From a virus: DNA of 64,000 nt. The stretch spans positions 33,051-97,050 of IMG/VR virus record IMGVR_UViG_3300031758_000027; one strand, given 5' to 3'. The notes under the pieces are model-generated. The model was not told the origin of the DNA, did no database searches, and saw only the letters and a list, made by a program, of their open reading frames with translations. The position numbers and the translations under genes were made by a program. This document shows, in pieces, positions 8,004 through 16,983 of the stretch; position 1 is the first letter of the stretch, and each line of letters starts with the position of its first letter.

Positions 8004-9668
8004 ATGAGTATTTCAAATTTATTGCAAACTAACGATTTTGTACAAAGAAATCAAGCAAAAGCGTTATCAGCAAAATGGGAAAAGACCGGACTATTGGAAG
8101 GTCTTAAGGGTGAAACCGAAAGAGCAGGTATGGCCCAATTGCTTGAAAACCAAGCACGTCAATTAGTAAAAGAAGCAACTTCTACAGGGACAACGGCTGG
8201 ATCAGAAGAATGGGCAGGTGTTGCACTTCCTTTGGTAAGAAGAATTTTTGCTGAATTTGCTGCAAAAGAATTCGTTTCAGTTCAGCCAATGAACTTGCCA
8301 TCAGGACTTATCTTCTATCTAGATTTTAAGTATGGTACAGCTCAGCCTGGATTTGATGATGATAATAATCTTCGTACAGGTGATCCATTTGGTAATCCTA
8401 ATGCATTAGATTCCATGTTTGGTGTTACTACTACCGGTTCTGATGCAGCTGGCGGTCTTTATGGTGCAGGTCGTTTTGGTTATTCAATTAATAACGTAAC
8501 TGGATCTGTAGGTTTTGCATCATTTACAATTGGAGCTGCTACATCAGCATCTCTTAATTTTGATAGTGCATTCTTGCCAAGTCAATACGCTTTAGTTACA
8601 ATGCCTATTCCTACTAATGCTGATTTATATGCAGTTCGTTCATTTACATTATTATCAGGTTCTGGAAACACTGAATTGATTCCTGTACAGGCATTTTCTA
8701 AAATTGATAGTAACTATACTGCATCGTTTATCGTAACTACTGCACAATCTTCTTCATTAGCTACATTAGTTAGTGCATCTGCAAATCCAAAGATCAATTA
8801 TAGTATTCAACCTACTGACATTACTAGAGGAGATTTTGAAGATAAAAATCCTTTCAAAGGATCCGGTCAATCTGGTATTAATGTTGGTACAGATATTGAT
8901 ATTCCGGAAATCAATCTTGAAATGCAATCAGAGCCAATCGTTGCTAAGACTCGTAAGTTGAAAGCAGTATGGACTCCTGAATTTGCTCAAGATCTTAATG
9001 CGTACCACTCAATTGATGCTGAAGCTGAATTGACTTCAATGCTTTCTGAGTATGTATCAATGGAAATTGATCTCGAAATTCTCGATATGTTGATTGCCGC
9101 AGCTCCGACAACTGAGTATTGGTCAGCATTAAATAATAATTTCTGGAACGGATCTGGATTTACACAATCAGGTGCTGGCGCTGCAACCGCGGTTGGTGAT
9201 GGATATTACAATACACAAGGTGGTTGGTTCCAAACTCTCGGTACTAAACTGCAAAAAGTATCAAATAAGATTCACCAAAAAACATTGCGTGGTGGTGCTA
9301 ACTTCCTAGTAACATCTCCTGCGGTTGCAACTATCCTTGAATCAATTCCTGGATTTGCTGCTGATACTGATGGAACAAAGATGGAATTTGCAGCAGGTGT
9401 ACAAAAAATTGGTTCAATTAATAATCGCTACACGGTTTATAAAAATCCATACATGTTAGAAAATGTAATCTTAATGGGCTTCAGAGGTTCGCAATTCCTT
9501 GAAACAGGTGCTGTATTCTCTCCATATATTCCATTGATTATGACTCCGCTTGTATATGATCCAGTTAACTTTACTCCACGTAAAGGTGTTATGACACGTT
9601 ACGCGAAGAAAGTAGTTCGTCCAGAATTCTACGGTAAAGTATACGTACACGGATTAAACACTCTTTAA
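8004..9668 (+). CDS. 23: Major capsid protein (gp23-like)
   Basis: Forms the icosahedral head shell, HK97 fold. The product is 554 residues (T4: 521). The conserved N-terminal block holds QLLENQARQLVKEATSTG, and cleavage by gp21 after E57 (VKE|A) would fit the usual short hydrophobic-X-Glu site. VALPLVRRIFAEFAAKEFVSVQPM at 73-96 is the E-loop/N-arm region. RKLKAVWTPEFAQDLNAYHSIDAEAEL near 315-340 and the C-terminal PRKGVMTRYAKKVVRPEFYG are typical of T4-like capsid proteins. An insertion rich in G, S and T at about 115-260 may be a surface domain. A terminator follows. Confidence 0.96.
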   Translation: MSISNLLQTNDFVQRNQAKALSAKWEKTGLLEGLKGETERAGMAQLLENQARQLVKEATSTGTTAGSEEWAGVALPLVRRIFAEFAAKEFVSVQPMNLPSGLIFYLDFKYGTAQPGFDDDNNLRTGDPFGNPNALDSMFGVTTTGSDAAGGLYGAGRFGYSINNVTGSVGFASFTIGAATSASLNFDSAFLPSQYALVTMPIPTNADLYAVRSFTLLSGSGNTELIPVQAFSKIDSNYTASFIVTTAQSSSLATLVSASANPKINYSIQPTDITRGDFEDKNPFKGSGQSGINVGTDIDIPEINLEMQSEPIVAKTRKLKAVWTPEFAQDLNAYHSIDAEAELTSMLSEYVSMEIDLEILDMLIAAAPTTEYWSALNNNFWNGSGFTQSGAGAATAVGDGYYNTQGGWFQTLGTKLQKVSNKIHQKTLRGGANFLVTSPAVATILESIPGFAADTDGTKMEFAAGVQKIGSINNRYTVYKNPYMLENVILMGFRGSQFLETGAVFSPYIPLIMTPLVYDPVNFTPRKGVMTRYAKKVVRPEFYGKVYVHGLNTL

Positions 9669-9718
9669 TAGTTAATTGAATAAATTGACTTAAAGAATTA
9701 AAGAATGATTAAGAAAGA

Positions 9719-9744
9719 GGGGTGGCTTCGGTCATCCCTTTTTT
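9719..9744 (+). terminator. Rho-independent terminator after major capsid gene
   Basis: An 8-base stem, GGGGTGGC (9719-9726) with GTCATCCC (9731-9738), is closed by a TTCG tetraloop and followed by six T. A late-promoter motif starts ten bases later, so the capsid operon is insulated from the next. Confidence 0.92.
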
Positions 9745-9753
9745 ACTGTATGA

Positions 9754-9767
9754 TATTTATATTAAAA
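9754..9767 (+). promoter_or_regulatory. Candidate late promoter motif after capsid terminator
   Basis: TATTTATATTAAAA, preceded by TGA, lies 14 bases before the ATG at 9776 and right after the capsid terminator. That is the placement expected of a new transcription unit. Confidence 0.6.
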
Positions 9768-9775
9768 GAACTAAT

Positions 9776-10051
9776 ATGGCAGTACCTAGAAACAAATATT
9801 CCATGCAAGCAATTATTCGCTATGATGGTCGCCTCGTAGATGTATTAGATAGAATTCGCGCAATTCGATTAGTACTAATGGTTCACATTGAACAAGATTT
9901 AGGACCTGATAAAGAATTAATCACACTTAAAGTTATGACACCATATCCGGCACGTCAAACATTTCAAGCAATTCGAAAAATGTGTTTAGGTAAAATTGAA
10001 ACACTTAAAGACATGACTCTTCGGGAATCAACACTTACAAAATTATTTTAA
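9776..10051 (+). CDS. Small unrecognised protein, 91 aa
   Basis: ATG at 9776 is chosen because an upstream in-frame start at 9722 would fall inside the terminator. The protein starts MAVPRNKYSMQAIIRYDGRL and has an alpha/beta pattern with alternating strands (AIIRYDG, RLVLMVHIEQD, LITLKVMTPYP) and helices. No catalytic motif stands out. It is the first gene of the post-capsid operon, ahead of phoH and the neck genes. Function unknown. Confidence 0.75.
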   Translation: MAVPRNKYSMQAIIRYDGRLVDVLDRIRAIRLVLMVHIEQDLGPDKELITLKVMTPYPARQTFQAIRKMCLGKIETLKDMTLRESTLTKLF

Positions 10052-10070
10052 TTGTTATTTTAAGGTTATT

Positions 10071-10736
10071 ATGGCAACAACGAACAAGGAGAAAACTCCA
10101 CCAAAAACTGATATTAAATATTCAATAACATTATCAGAAGAACAAAAACGAGCAAAAGAATTAATATTGCATACTCCATTTAATTTTATATTAGGAAAAG
10201 CTGGTTCTGGTAAAACATTGTTAGCAGTTCAAATTGCATTGGATATGTTTTTTAAACGCAGAATAAATAAAATTATAATAACTCGTCCTACAGTGTCTAA
10301 TGAAGATAACGGATTTTTACCTGGTTCATTAGCAGAAAAAATGGATCCATGGTTAGTTCCGCTTCGAAGCAATATGCGTAAAGTGTACAATAAACCAGAA
10401 CTTCTAGATAAAATGGAACGAGAAGAAAATATTGAATTAGTGTCATTAGCACATTTTCGAGGACGAACATTTGATAATGCAATTTGTATTGTGGATGAAT
10501 TTCAAAATTTAACTAAACAACAATTACAAATGGTTTTATCCAGATTAGGTAAAGATAGTATAATGATATTAACTGGAGACAGATATCAAATTGATTTGAA
10601 ATTCGGTAATGATTCAGCAGTTCACGAAGTACCTAAATTAAAACCATCTAAATGGGTTAATGAAATTATTTTAACAGATAATCATAGACATGAAGCTTTA
10701 GAAGAAATTTTAAACCTTCTAAATGAAAAATATTGA
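10071..10736 (+). CDS. phoH: PhoH-like ATPase
   Basis: P-loop ATPase of the PhoH family, 221 residues. Walker A GKAGSGKT lies at about residues 42-49, followed by the PhoH signature ITRPTVSNEDNGFLPGSLAEKM. Walker B is CIVDEFQN near 139-146, with MVLSRLGKDSIMILTGDRYQID after it. PhoH proteins are common in marine phages. Their biochemical role in infection is unsettled, with RNA helicase or RNA-processing roles proposed. In many T4-like phages phoH lies among metabolic or replication genes. Here it is in the late structural cluster between capsid and neck genes, so late expression is likely. Confidence 0.92.
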   Translation: MATTNKEKTPPKTDIKYSITLSEEQKRAKELILHTPFNFILGKAGSGKTLLAVQIALDMFFKRRINKIIITRPTVSNEDNGFLPGSLAEKMDPWLVPLRSNMRKVYNKPELLDKMEREENIELVSLAHFRGRTFDNAICIVDEFQNLTKQQLQMVLSRLGKDSIMILTGDRYQIDLKFGNDSAVHEVPKLKPSKWVNEIILTDNHRHEALEEILNLLNEKY

Positions 10737-10750
10737 TATTTATATATAAA
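10737..10750 (+). promoter_or_regulatory. Candidate late promoter motif before gp13-like gene
   Basis: TATTTATATATAAA overlaps the last codons of phoH's 3' flank and lies 17 bases before the GTG start at 10762. AAAGGAAA follows as ribosome-binding site. Confidence 0.5.
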
Positions 10751-10761
10751 AGGAAATCATC

Positions 10762-12006
10762 GTGGATTATAGTGCAAATAAACCAATTTGGCCAGGAAGT
10801 TCATCATTTACAACAGGTTCTACTCCTTTTGGTTTTTTTGATACAGATCCAATGTTTCAACAACATGCAGATCGATTTGCAAAGTTTGCAGCACAACATG
10901 TTGGATATCCTATCATGGATGTAGAACTTTTAGATATAAATTTTTATACGGCATTTGAAGCTGCAGTTTTAGAATATTCTAATCAAATTAATCAAGTTAA
11001 CATTGTAAATAATTTAATTAATACATTAGGAGTTCAAACTGGTTCTAGTTATTTAACTGCAAATAATGGATCATTTACTGGCACAAATATTGGACAGTCT
11101 TTAGGATATATAACTAAACTATCTAAAGCATATGGTACTGAAGCTGATTCGGGAGGTGATGTAAGATGGCGTAAAGCTGCAATTAACGTAACACCCGGAC
11201 AACAAACGTATAGCATTCGAAATGCAGTATCTGCATCATTAGCTGAAGATGGTATTTCATTATCTAATACAAGTTCTATAGAAATTCGCAGAGTAATGCA
11301 TACACCACCACCAGCGATTGTAAGATATTTCGATCCATTTGTTGGTACTGGATTAGGATCTCAACAACTTCTAGACGCATTTAATTTTGGAGGATTTTCT
11401 CCTTCTATTAGTTTCATGATGATGCCGATTCATGCAGATTTAATGAGATTGCAAGCTATTGAATTTAATGATCAGGTTCGTAAGTCACATTACTCATTTG
11501 AAATACATGGTGATGATATTAAATTTTGGCCAATTCCAACATCAGGTACAGGATCATCGGCATCATCAATATTTTATAGCAAAGTATGGATTGAATATTT
11601 GTTTGAAGAAGAAAAAAGCAAACAGGCTATTTTATTCGGCAATACAGCACTTTTAACGGGGGTTGTAAGTGACGCATCTAATATACCATATACAAATCAT
11701 AAATACAGTACAATTAATGATATGGGGCGTTCCTGGATATTTAAATACGGTGTTGCAACTGTAAAGGAAATGTTAGGTTATGTACGTGGTAAATATTCAT
11801 CAATTCCAATTCCTAATTCAGAAGTAACACTTAATGGATCGGATCTAGTATCACAAGGACAAACAGAAAAAGAAGCATTAATAACACAGTTAAGAGAATT
11901 TTTGGAAAAATTGACAAAAGAACAAATGTTAACACGTCAAAATTCTGAAGCAACTCAAATGACCGAAATTCTCGGCAAGGTTCCGTTAAAAATTTATGTT
12001 GGATAG
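10762..12006 (+). CDS. 13: Neck protein (gp13-like)
   Basis: Head-completion and neck protein linking the portal to the tail. Translation starts at GTG 10762, seven to ten bases after an AAAGGAAA ribosome-binding site, giving MDYSANKPIWPGSSSF. The product is 414 residues (T4 gp13: 309). The conserved N-terminal block YPIMDVELLDINFYTAFEAAVLEYSNQIN (about 51-80) and VTPGQQTYSI (about 147-156) are characteristic of T4-like neck proteins. A C-terminal helical segment holds LREFLEKLTKEQML. It is followed nine bases later by the gp14-like gene, as in T4. Confidence 0.8.
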   Translation: MDYSANKPIWPGSSSFTTGSTPFGFFDTDPMFQQHADRFAKFAAQHVGYPIMDVELLDINFYTAFEAAVLEYSNQINQVNIVNNLINTLGVQTGSSYLTANNGSFTGTNIGQSLGYITKLSKAYGTEADSGGDVRWRKAAINVTPGQQTYSIRNAVSASLAEDGISLSNTSSIEIRRVMHTPPPAIVRYFDPFVGTGLGSQQLLDAFNFGGFSPSISFMMMPIHADLMRLQAIEFNDQVRKSHYSFEIHGDDIKFWPIPTSGTGSSASSIFYSKVWIEYLFEEEKSKQAILFGNTALLTGVVSDASNIPYTNHKYSTINDMGRSWIFKYGVATVKEMLGYVRGKYSSIPIPNSEVTLNGSDLVSQGQTEKEALITQLREFLEKLTKEQMLTRQNSEATQMTEILGKVPLKIYVG

Positions 12007-12015
12007 GAGTAAAAT

Positions 12016-12534
12016 ATGGCACTATTTGGGGGAAAACGAGATGCTAGATTTTTAGCTTCTATTAACGCAGAATTATTAAATGCAATTGTTGATACTGAAA
12101 TAGAATTTTTCAAATTAATTGTAGAATCAACCAATTCTAATATTTACGGTGAATCTGAAACTAAATCATATTATGATTCTATTTTAATTCCATGTTTAAT
12201 AACTAAAGAAAGCAAGACTGCTAATATGGATGATTACGGTCATACATATACCAGAACAGCTCAATTTAGTATATCTCGAGATATTTTAGAACGTGCAGAT
12301 TTTTATCCAGAAGTAGGAGATATTATATTTTGGGATAATGAATACTATGAACTAGATAATGTAGATGCAAATCAATACTTCGTAGGTAAAAATCCAGATA
12401 CATGGCCTAACGGATCAGAACATGGTTATAGCGTGTCAGTAATTTGCGATGCACATGCAACTCGTCAAACACCACAAGCTATTAAAAATTTACGTAGAGG
12501 CGGAGACAATAACTTTGCATATAAAGGACAATAA
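12016..12534 (+). CDS. 14: Neck protein (gp14-like)
   Basis: Head-closure or neck protein of 172 residues (T4 gp14: 256). The segment DFYPEVGDIIFWDNEYYELDNVD near residues 95-118, followed by YFVGKN, parallels the EGDLIYF...FEINWVEPYDPFYQLG segment of T4 gp14. An internal stretch with the SISRDIL strand is also consistent. An AGGAG ribosome-binding site precedes the ATG. The gene sits between gp13-like and gp15-like genes, which supports the assignment. It is shorter than T4 gp14 and lacks a long C-terminal extension. Confidence 0.78.
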   Translation: MALFGGKRDARFLASINAELLNAIVDTEIEFFKLIVESTNSNIYGESETKSYYDSILIPCLITKESKTANMDDYGHTYTRTAQFSISRDILERADFYPEVGDIIFWDNEYYELDNVDANQYFVGKNPDTWPNGSEHGYSVSVICDAHATRQTPQAIKNLRRGGDNNFAYKGQ

Positions 12535-12536
12535 CA

Positions 12537-13763
12537 ATGCCTAGATTTAACAGAGAAAATATAGATCGTAAAACTAATAAACCGAATCCCGCTGCTACAG
12601 AAGGATTAAGTAACGATCTTTTGTTGAATCGTGCATATCAAACTAGAAGAGATGATGACGTAATACGATCCGCAAAACGTACACTTTATGACATCGATTT
12701 TGCTATTAAATGGTATATTGACAATGAAATACGTCCTCAAATTACATCTAATCAACAATTGATAACAGTTCCTGTAATTTTTGCAAATGGAGAAAAATGG
12801 GATAATGTACGTCGTTTAGGATATTTACGTGATGAAAAAGGAATGCTTCAATCACCACTTATCATGTTGAAACGAAATAGTTCAACGGAACGAGATAGTA
12901 CACGTACATTAGATGTTAATCGACAGATATCTGGAAATCAACATGTATATAAAAATAAATACAATTCTAGAAATCGATATGAAGACGAATTATTTCCGTT
13001 GCCAACTACACAACCACAACCTTCAGAAACTATATATGTTATTGATATTCCTAAATACGTAGATATTGAATATGAAATGATGTTGTGGTGCGATTTTACT
13101 ACACAGATGAATGAATTGTATGATCAAATACTTCCATATGGTAGATTTTTGTGGGGAAATGAAGGAAATCGTTTTGAAACGGCTATTGGACAAGCATCAT
13201 TTGAAACAGTAAATACGGTTGGAGAAGATCGTTTAGTACGAGCCACAATTCCATTGACAGTTAAAGGTACATTGCTGTCAGAACAAGAAGCCCGTATTTC
13301 AACCCTGAAAAAGATGTATTCTATTAAAAAAATAAGCTTTGATACGGTTATAGATTTAGATGGAGATATATTTAGTACGACAACCGTACCAGTAGCATTG
13401 CTTCAAGTATCTCAGCAAATATTTAGTGGAGCTACACTACAAGTTTCAACAGCCGGGGGTGGTACAGGAACAATTGATGCAGCTACAATGATGTATCTTA
13501 CCAATTTATCGGATAAAATTGCCACATATTTAAACGCAACTACGGTTACTGTAACAGCAAGTGCAGGATTAAATCCAGTAACAACTGCCGCAGCATCTAA
13601 AAATGAATTTAACATATACATTAATGGACAGTATATTGACAAAGTTGCATATACCTGGACACCTACATTGACAGCCCCACAAACTATTGTATTTGATACA
13701 GCAATACTAGGATATACCATAGATTCCACTGATACGATAATTATAAATGGAAGGTGGGCATAA
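12537..13763 (+). CDS. 15: Tail sheath stabiliser / tail completion protein (gp15-like) with C-terminal extension
   Basis: Tail terminator that caps the tube and sheath and joins the tail to the neck. The central region resembles T4 gp15: EIRPQITSNQQLITVPVIFANGEKW (about 63-87), then PLIMLKRNS, then VDIEYEMMLWCDFTTQMNELYDQILPYGRF near 178-207. The product is 408 residues against 272 in T4. The extra 130 residues at the C-terminus (from about 275) are rich in T, A and V and look like a beta-sandwich decoration domain. The stop overlaps the start of the next gene (TAATG). Confidence 0.75.
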   Translation: MPRFNRENIDRKTNKPNPAATEGLSNDLLLNRAYQTRRDDDVIRSAKRTLYDIDFAIKWYIDNEIRPQITSNQQLITVPVIFANGEKWDNVRRLGYLRDEKGMLQSPLIMLKRNSSTERDSTRTLDVNRQISGNQHVYKNKYNSRNRYEDELFPLPTTQPQPSETIYVIDIPKYVDIEYEMMLWCDFTTQMNELYDQILPYGRFLWGNEGNRFETAIGQASFETVNTVGEDRLVRATIPLTVKGTLLSEQEARISTLKKMYSIKKISFDTVIDLDGDIFSTTTVPVALLQVSQQIFSGATLQVSTAGGGTGTIDAATMMYLTNLSDKIATYLNATTVTVTASAGLNPVTTAAASKNEFNIYINGQYIDKVAYTWTPTLTAPQTIVFDTAILGYTIDSTDTIIINGRWA

Positions 13764-16700
13764 TGGCAAGACAGTTTAAACCAGGTCAATTACAAACAGG
13801 TTCTTTATATAATATTTCTTCTAGTTTTGCCCTAACTGCCTCTTACGCACAAATTGCTGTTACCGCATCATATGCAACTCAAGCATTGAGTTCTAGTTTT
13901 GCTACAACGGCAGCAACATCATCTTATTTTGTTGAGACTGATCCTATATTTGTAGCAAAATCTGGATCATTTGCAACAACAGGTTCAAACACGTTCATAG
14001 GAAATCAAACCATTAATGGTAATATTACGGTTAACGGAACAGCATCAGTTTCTTTATTATATACTACATATGAAACATCATCCGTAATATTTACATCCGG
14101 TTCAACTAAATTTGGTAATACCTCAGATGATACACATCAATTTACCGGATCTTTGTTTGTTAATGATGGTACATATACAATATTAGATACAAATACTAAA
14201 ATATTAAAAGATCAAAACAATACTAAATCAGTTGACTGGGCTAATAGACAGCTATTATATAATGATGGGGTAGCAGATATAGCTACAGTTGATTGGATCG
14301 GACATGGTTTAAGTATACCTGATTATGCCGGTTCTTCATACCTTATTGTAGATTGGGCATTTAATCAACTTTGGAGAACTCCTGATCCTGGTTCGGGTAC
14401 ACCTTATGTTAAAAGTTTAGATTGGTTTGAAGGTAAAACATATGATTTATTCGGAATAGGCGGTGGTGCACCAGCTGTGTCAATCGATTGGACTAATAGA
14501 CAGTTAATTAGTGTGTATTCATTAGTATCAATCGATTGGAACTCTGGTATTTTAAAAAATCCTTATTCTGGAACAAATACCGATAGTTTAAATTGGACTA
14601 GTAGACAGTTAATAGATACTGATGGAATTAGTATTTCCGCAGATTGGAATACAAAAGAATTAATTTCAACAGGTAATCGTGTTAGTATTGATTGGGAAAA
14701 TCGAGAATTAGTAGCTAGTAATGGTTTAGATCACGTATTAAATTGGAATTCTACAGCATCCGCATGGTTTTCTGGTTCAGTTGCCGGTACTGCTAGTTAT
14801 GCTAGATCGGCACTAAGTTCATCATATGCAATAACATCATCATACGCAACAACGGCATCATATGCTATATCTGCTAGTTATGCATTTAATGCAACTACAT
14901 CATCCTATGCACTAACTGCATCATATGTTAATCCACTACGACAAGAAGTACAAATAACCGGGTCAATAAATGCAACTGGTTCAAATACATTTACTGGTAC
15001 TAATACTTTTGTTGGTACTCAAATTGTAACTGGAAGTTTACTTACTACCGGATCTAACACGTTAATAGGTAATACAATCTTATCTGGTAGTTTGCAAGTA
15101 CAAGGACAATATCCACCTGCTGCTGGATCGGCATCTGTATCCATTGTTGGTAATGTAGACTTAAATGGATATTTACGTTTTGATCCAGTTAATTCTAATA
15201 TAAACTCTAATATATCAGCTTCCTATATTTACGTCTCTGGATCAACCCAAGATTTATACTTTAGCCAAAATGGGGCAGGTTATAATAATGTAACTCGTTT
15301 ACGTTGGTTAGAAGGTAATCTATATACAGGTTTATTACATGGTGGTATAATATCACAAGTAAACTCTACTACATATCAAATATCAAGTGGTAGTGGTATT
15401 GTAGTAAATCTTAATAGTTCATTTAACAATGACCCATACCCAGTAGTAGAGTATTTAAACTGGGAAAATTTAACTAGTAGTATTAGTGCTTTAAGTGGAT
15501 CATTTGATCAACAATTTGTAGCTATATCTTCATCAGCAGGTACTGCAGTAATTAAAGCACAAGGAACACCATATATTGATGGTGATTATAACAATTTTAT
15601 TCCAATTGGTATTGTTCTGCACCAAAATCGTTCTTCAATAAATGGAGTTCAAACTTTCCCAGGTGTAGCATATGGATGGAAACAAAGATCTTTTGATTTT
15701 ATTAAAGCATTTGGTCCGTTAAAAATATCTGGATATACGTTATCACCAAGTGGATCATCAACCGGAAGTTTATTTTTAGCCGGCGGTGTATCGTTTGTTG
15801 ACGGCCGAAACTATACAGTAGATCCAAATGCTCCAAGCTATATTACAGAAGCAACTGGTATTACTACTTCTAAGATTTTCCGATACTACCAATCAGGATC
15901 TAGTTGGGTTTATGATACTAATGGAGGAGTAGGATATCCAGTAATCGATCCTTCAAAATATTCACTAAACGGAACCTTAACAACAGTATCTACAAACCAT
16001 TGGACTATACAAAGAGTGTTTTATTTTCCTAATAGTGCAACAAAGGCGTTGTTTGTTTACTACGGAAATGATGAGTATGCAAATAAAGAAGATGCACTAG
16101 CCGCTATACCAACAGAAGCGTTCTCAGAAGCACCAAATACGGCAGCAAGCGCTCTCTTTATAGGAGTCATGTTGTTGAGGAAAAATGCTGATTTTACAGT
16201 ACCTGCATCCTACGAATTTAGGGAAGCTGGATTATTTAGAAGTTCTGGTAACATTATTGGTGGGGGTGTAGGTAATTCAACTTTAGATGCACTAACGGAT
16301 GTAACTCTAACTACTCCTACATACGGTGATCTATTAATGTATGATAGCACCTATTGGTTTAATACAAAAACATTAAGTGGTAGTTATTCCTTATCAGGAT
16401 CTCTAAATGCTAGTGAAGGTATAAATGCGCAGAGTTTAACAGCATCGTTTGTTAATGCATCTTCCATTACTGGTTCATTATATGGTACAGCATCTTGGGC
16501 AACTAATGCTACTACAGCATCATATACTTTAAGCTCTTCATATGCATCTCAAGCACTAAGTGCATCTTATGCACCAGATACAACATTCCCATACACAGGA
16601 TCGGCACAGATTACCGGATCACTAATAATAAATAACTTCTTAAGCACAGCAGTATGGGTAACTACAAATGCCGGAGCTACAACAATATACGCACTGCCAA

Positions 16701-16942
16701 CGGCATCATATGATGGAGCTTGGTTTGAGTACTCTGCTAGATCAGGAAGTAATGCACGTGCGGGACAAATAACATCTATATGGTCTGGATCACATGTAAA
16801 CTTTACAGAAACTACAACTACGGATTTTGGAACAACTACAGATTTAGCATTAGGTGTATTTGTAATTGGGGGAGATATGGCATTAACATCGTCTGCTGCA
16901 ACATCCGGATGGACAATTAAAACTATAATAAGAAGTTTCTAA
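13763..16942 (+). CDS. Repeat-rich tail fibre / structural adhesin, 1060 aa
   Basis: Large virion protein made of low-complexity repeats. ATG at 13763 overlaps the preceding stop. The N-terminal 50 residues and the stretches near 345-395 and 905-950 are S/T/A/Y repeats of the type SSFALTASYA, likely forming a trimeric fibre stalk. Residues about 155-340 carry about nine degenerate copies of a DW-centred motif (SIDWxxRQLI, VDWANRQLL, SADWNTKELI). A more globular, mixed beta region spans about 480-860. The cassette GSLYGTASWATNATTASY near 905 recurs in the next two genes. Fibre identity is inferred from composition and neighbours; I recognise no enzymatic domain. Confidence 0.8.
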   Translation: MARQFKPGQLQTGSLYNISSSFALTASYAQIAVTASYATQALSSSFATTAATSSYFVETDPIFVAKSGSFATTGSNTFIGNQTINGNITVNGTASVSLLYTTYETSSVIFTSGSTKFGNTSDDTHQFTGSLFVNDGTYTILDTNTKILKDQNNTKSVDWANRQLLYNDGVADIATVDWIGHGLSIPDYAGSSYLIVDWAFNQLWRTPDPGSGTPYVKSLDWFEGKTYDLFGIGGGAPAVSIDWTNRQLISVYSLVSIDWNSGILKNPYSGTNTDSLNWTSRQLIDTDGISISADWNTKELISTGNRVSIDWENRELVASNGLDHVLNWNSTASAWFSGSVAGTASYARSALSSSYAITSSYATTASYAISASYAFNATTSSYALTASYVNPLRQEVQITGSINATGSNTFTGTNTFVGTQIVTGSLLTTGSNTLIGNTILSGSLQVQGQYPPAAGSASVSIVGNVDLNGYLRFDPVNSNINSNISASYIYVSGSTQDLYFSQNGAGYNNVTRLRWLEGNLYTGLLHGGIISQVNSTTYQISSGSGIVVNLNSSFNNDPYPVVEYLNWENLTSSISALSGSFDQQFVAISSSAGTAVIKAQGTPYIDGDYNNFIPIGIVLHQNRSSINGVQTFPGVAYGWKQRSFDFIKAFGPLKISGYTLSPSGSSTGSLFLAGGVSFVDGRNYTVDPNAPSYITEATGITTSKIFRYYQSGSSWVYDTNGGVGYPVIDPSKYSLNGTLTTVSTNHWTIQRVFYFPNSATKALFVYYGNDEYANKEDALAAIPTEAFSEAPNTAASALFIGVMLLRKNADFTVPASYEFREAGLFRSSGNIIGGGVGNSTLDALTDVTLTTPTYGDLLMYDSTYWFNTKTLSGSYSLSGSLNASEGINAQSLTASFVNASSITGSLYGTASWATNATTASYTLSSSYASQALSASYAPDTTFPYTGSAQITGSLIINNFLSTAVWVTTNAGATTIYALPTASYDGAWFEYSARSGSNARAGQITSIWSGSHVNFTETTTTDFGTTTDLALGVFVIGGDMALTSSAATSGWTIKTIIRSF

Positions 16943-16947
16943 ATATA

Positions 16948-16961
16948 TATTTATTCTAAAC
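16948..16961 (+). promoter_or_regulatory. Degenerate late promoter motif
   Basis: TATTTATTCTAAAC, one mismatch in the octamer, sits 22 bases before the GTG at 16984 with AGGGAAAAG between as ribosome-binding site. Confidence 0.4.
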
Positions 16962-16983
16962 CAGGCTTGGATAGGGAAAAGAC

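Noticed and set aside
9722-9775. Upstream in-frame start for the small post-capsid gene
   Set aside because: The extension would lie inside the terminator hairpin and the promoter-like motif.
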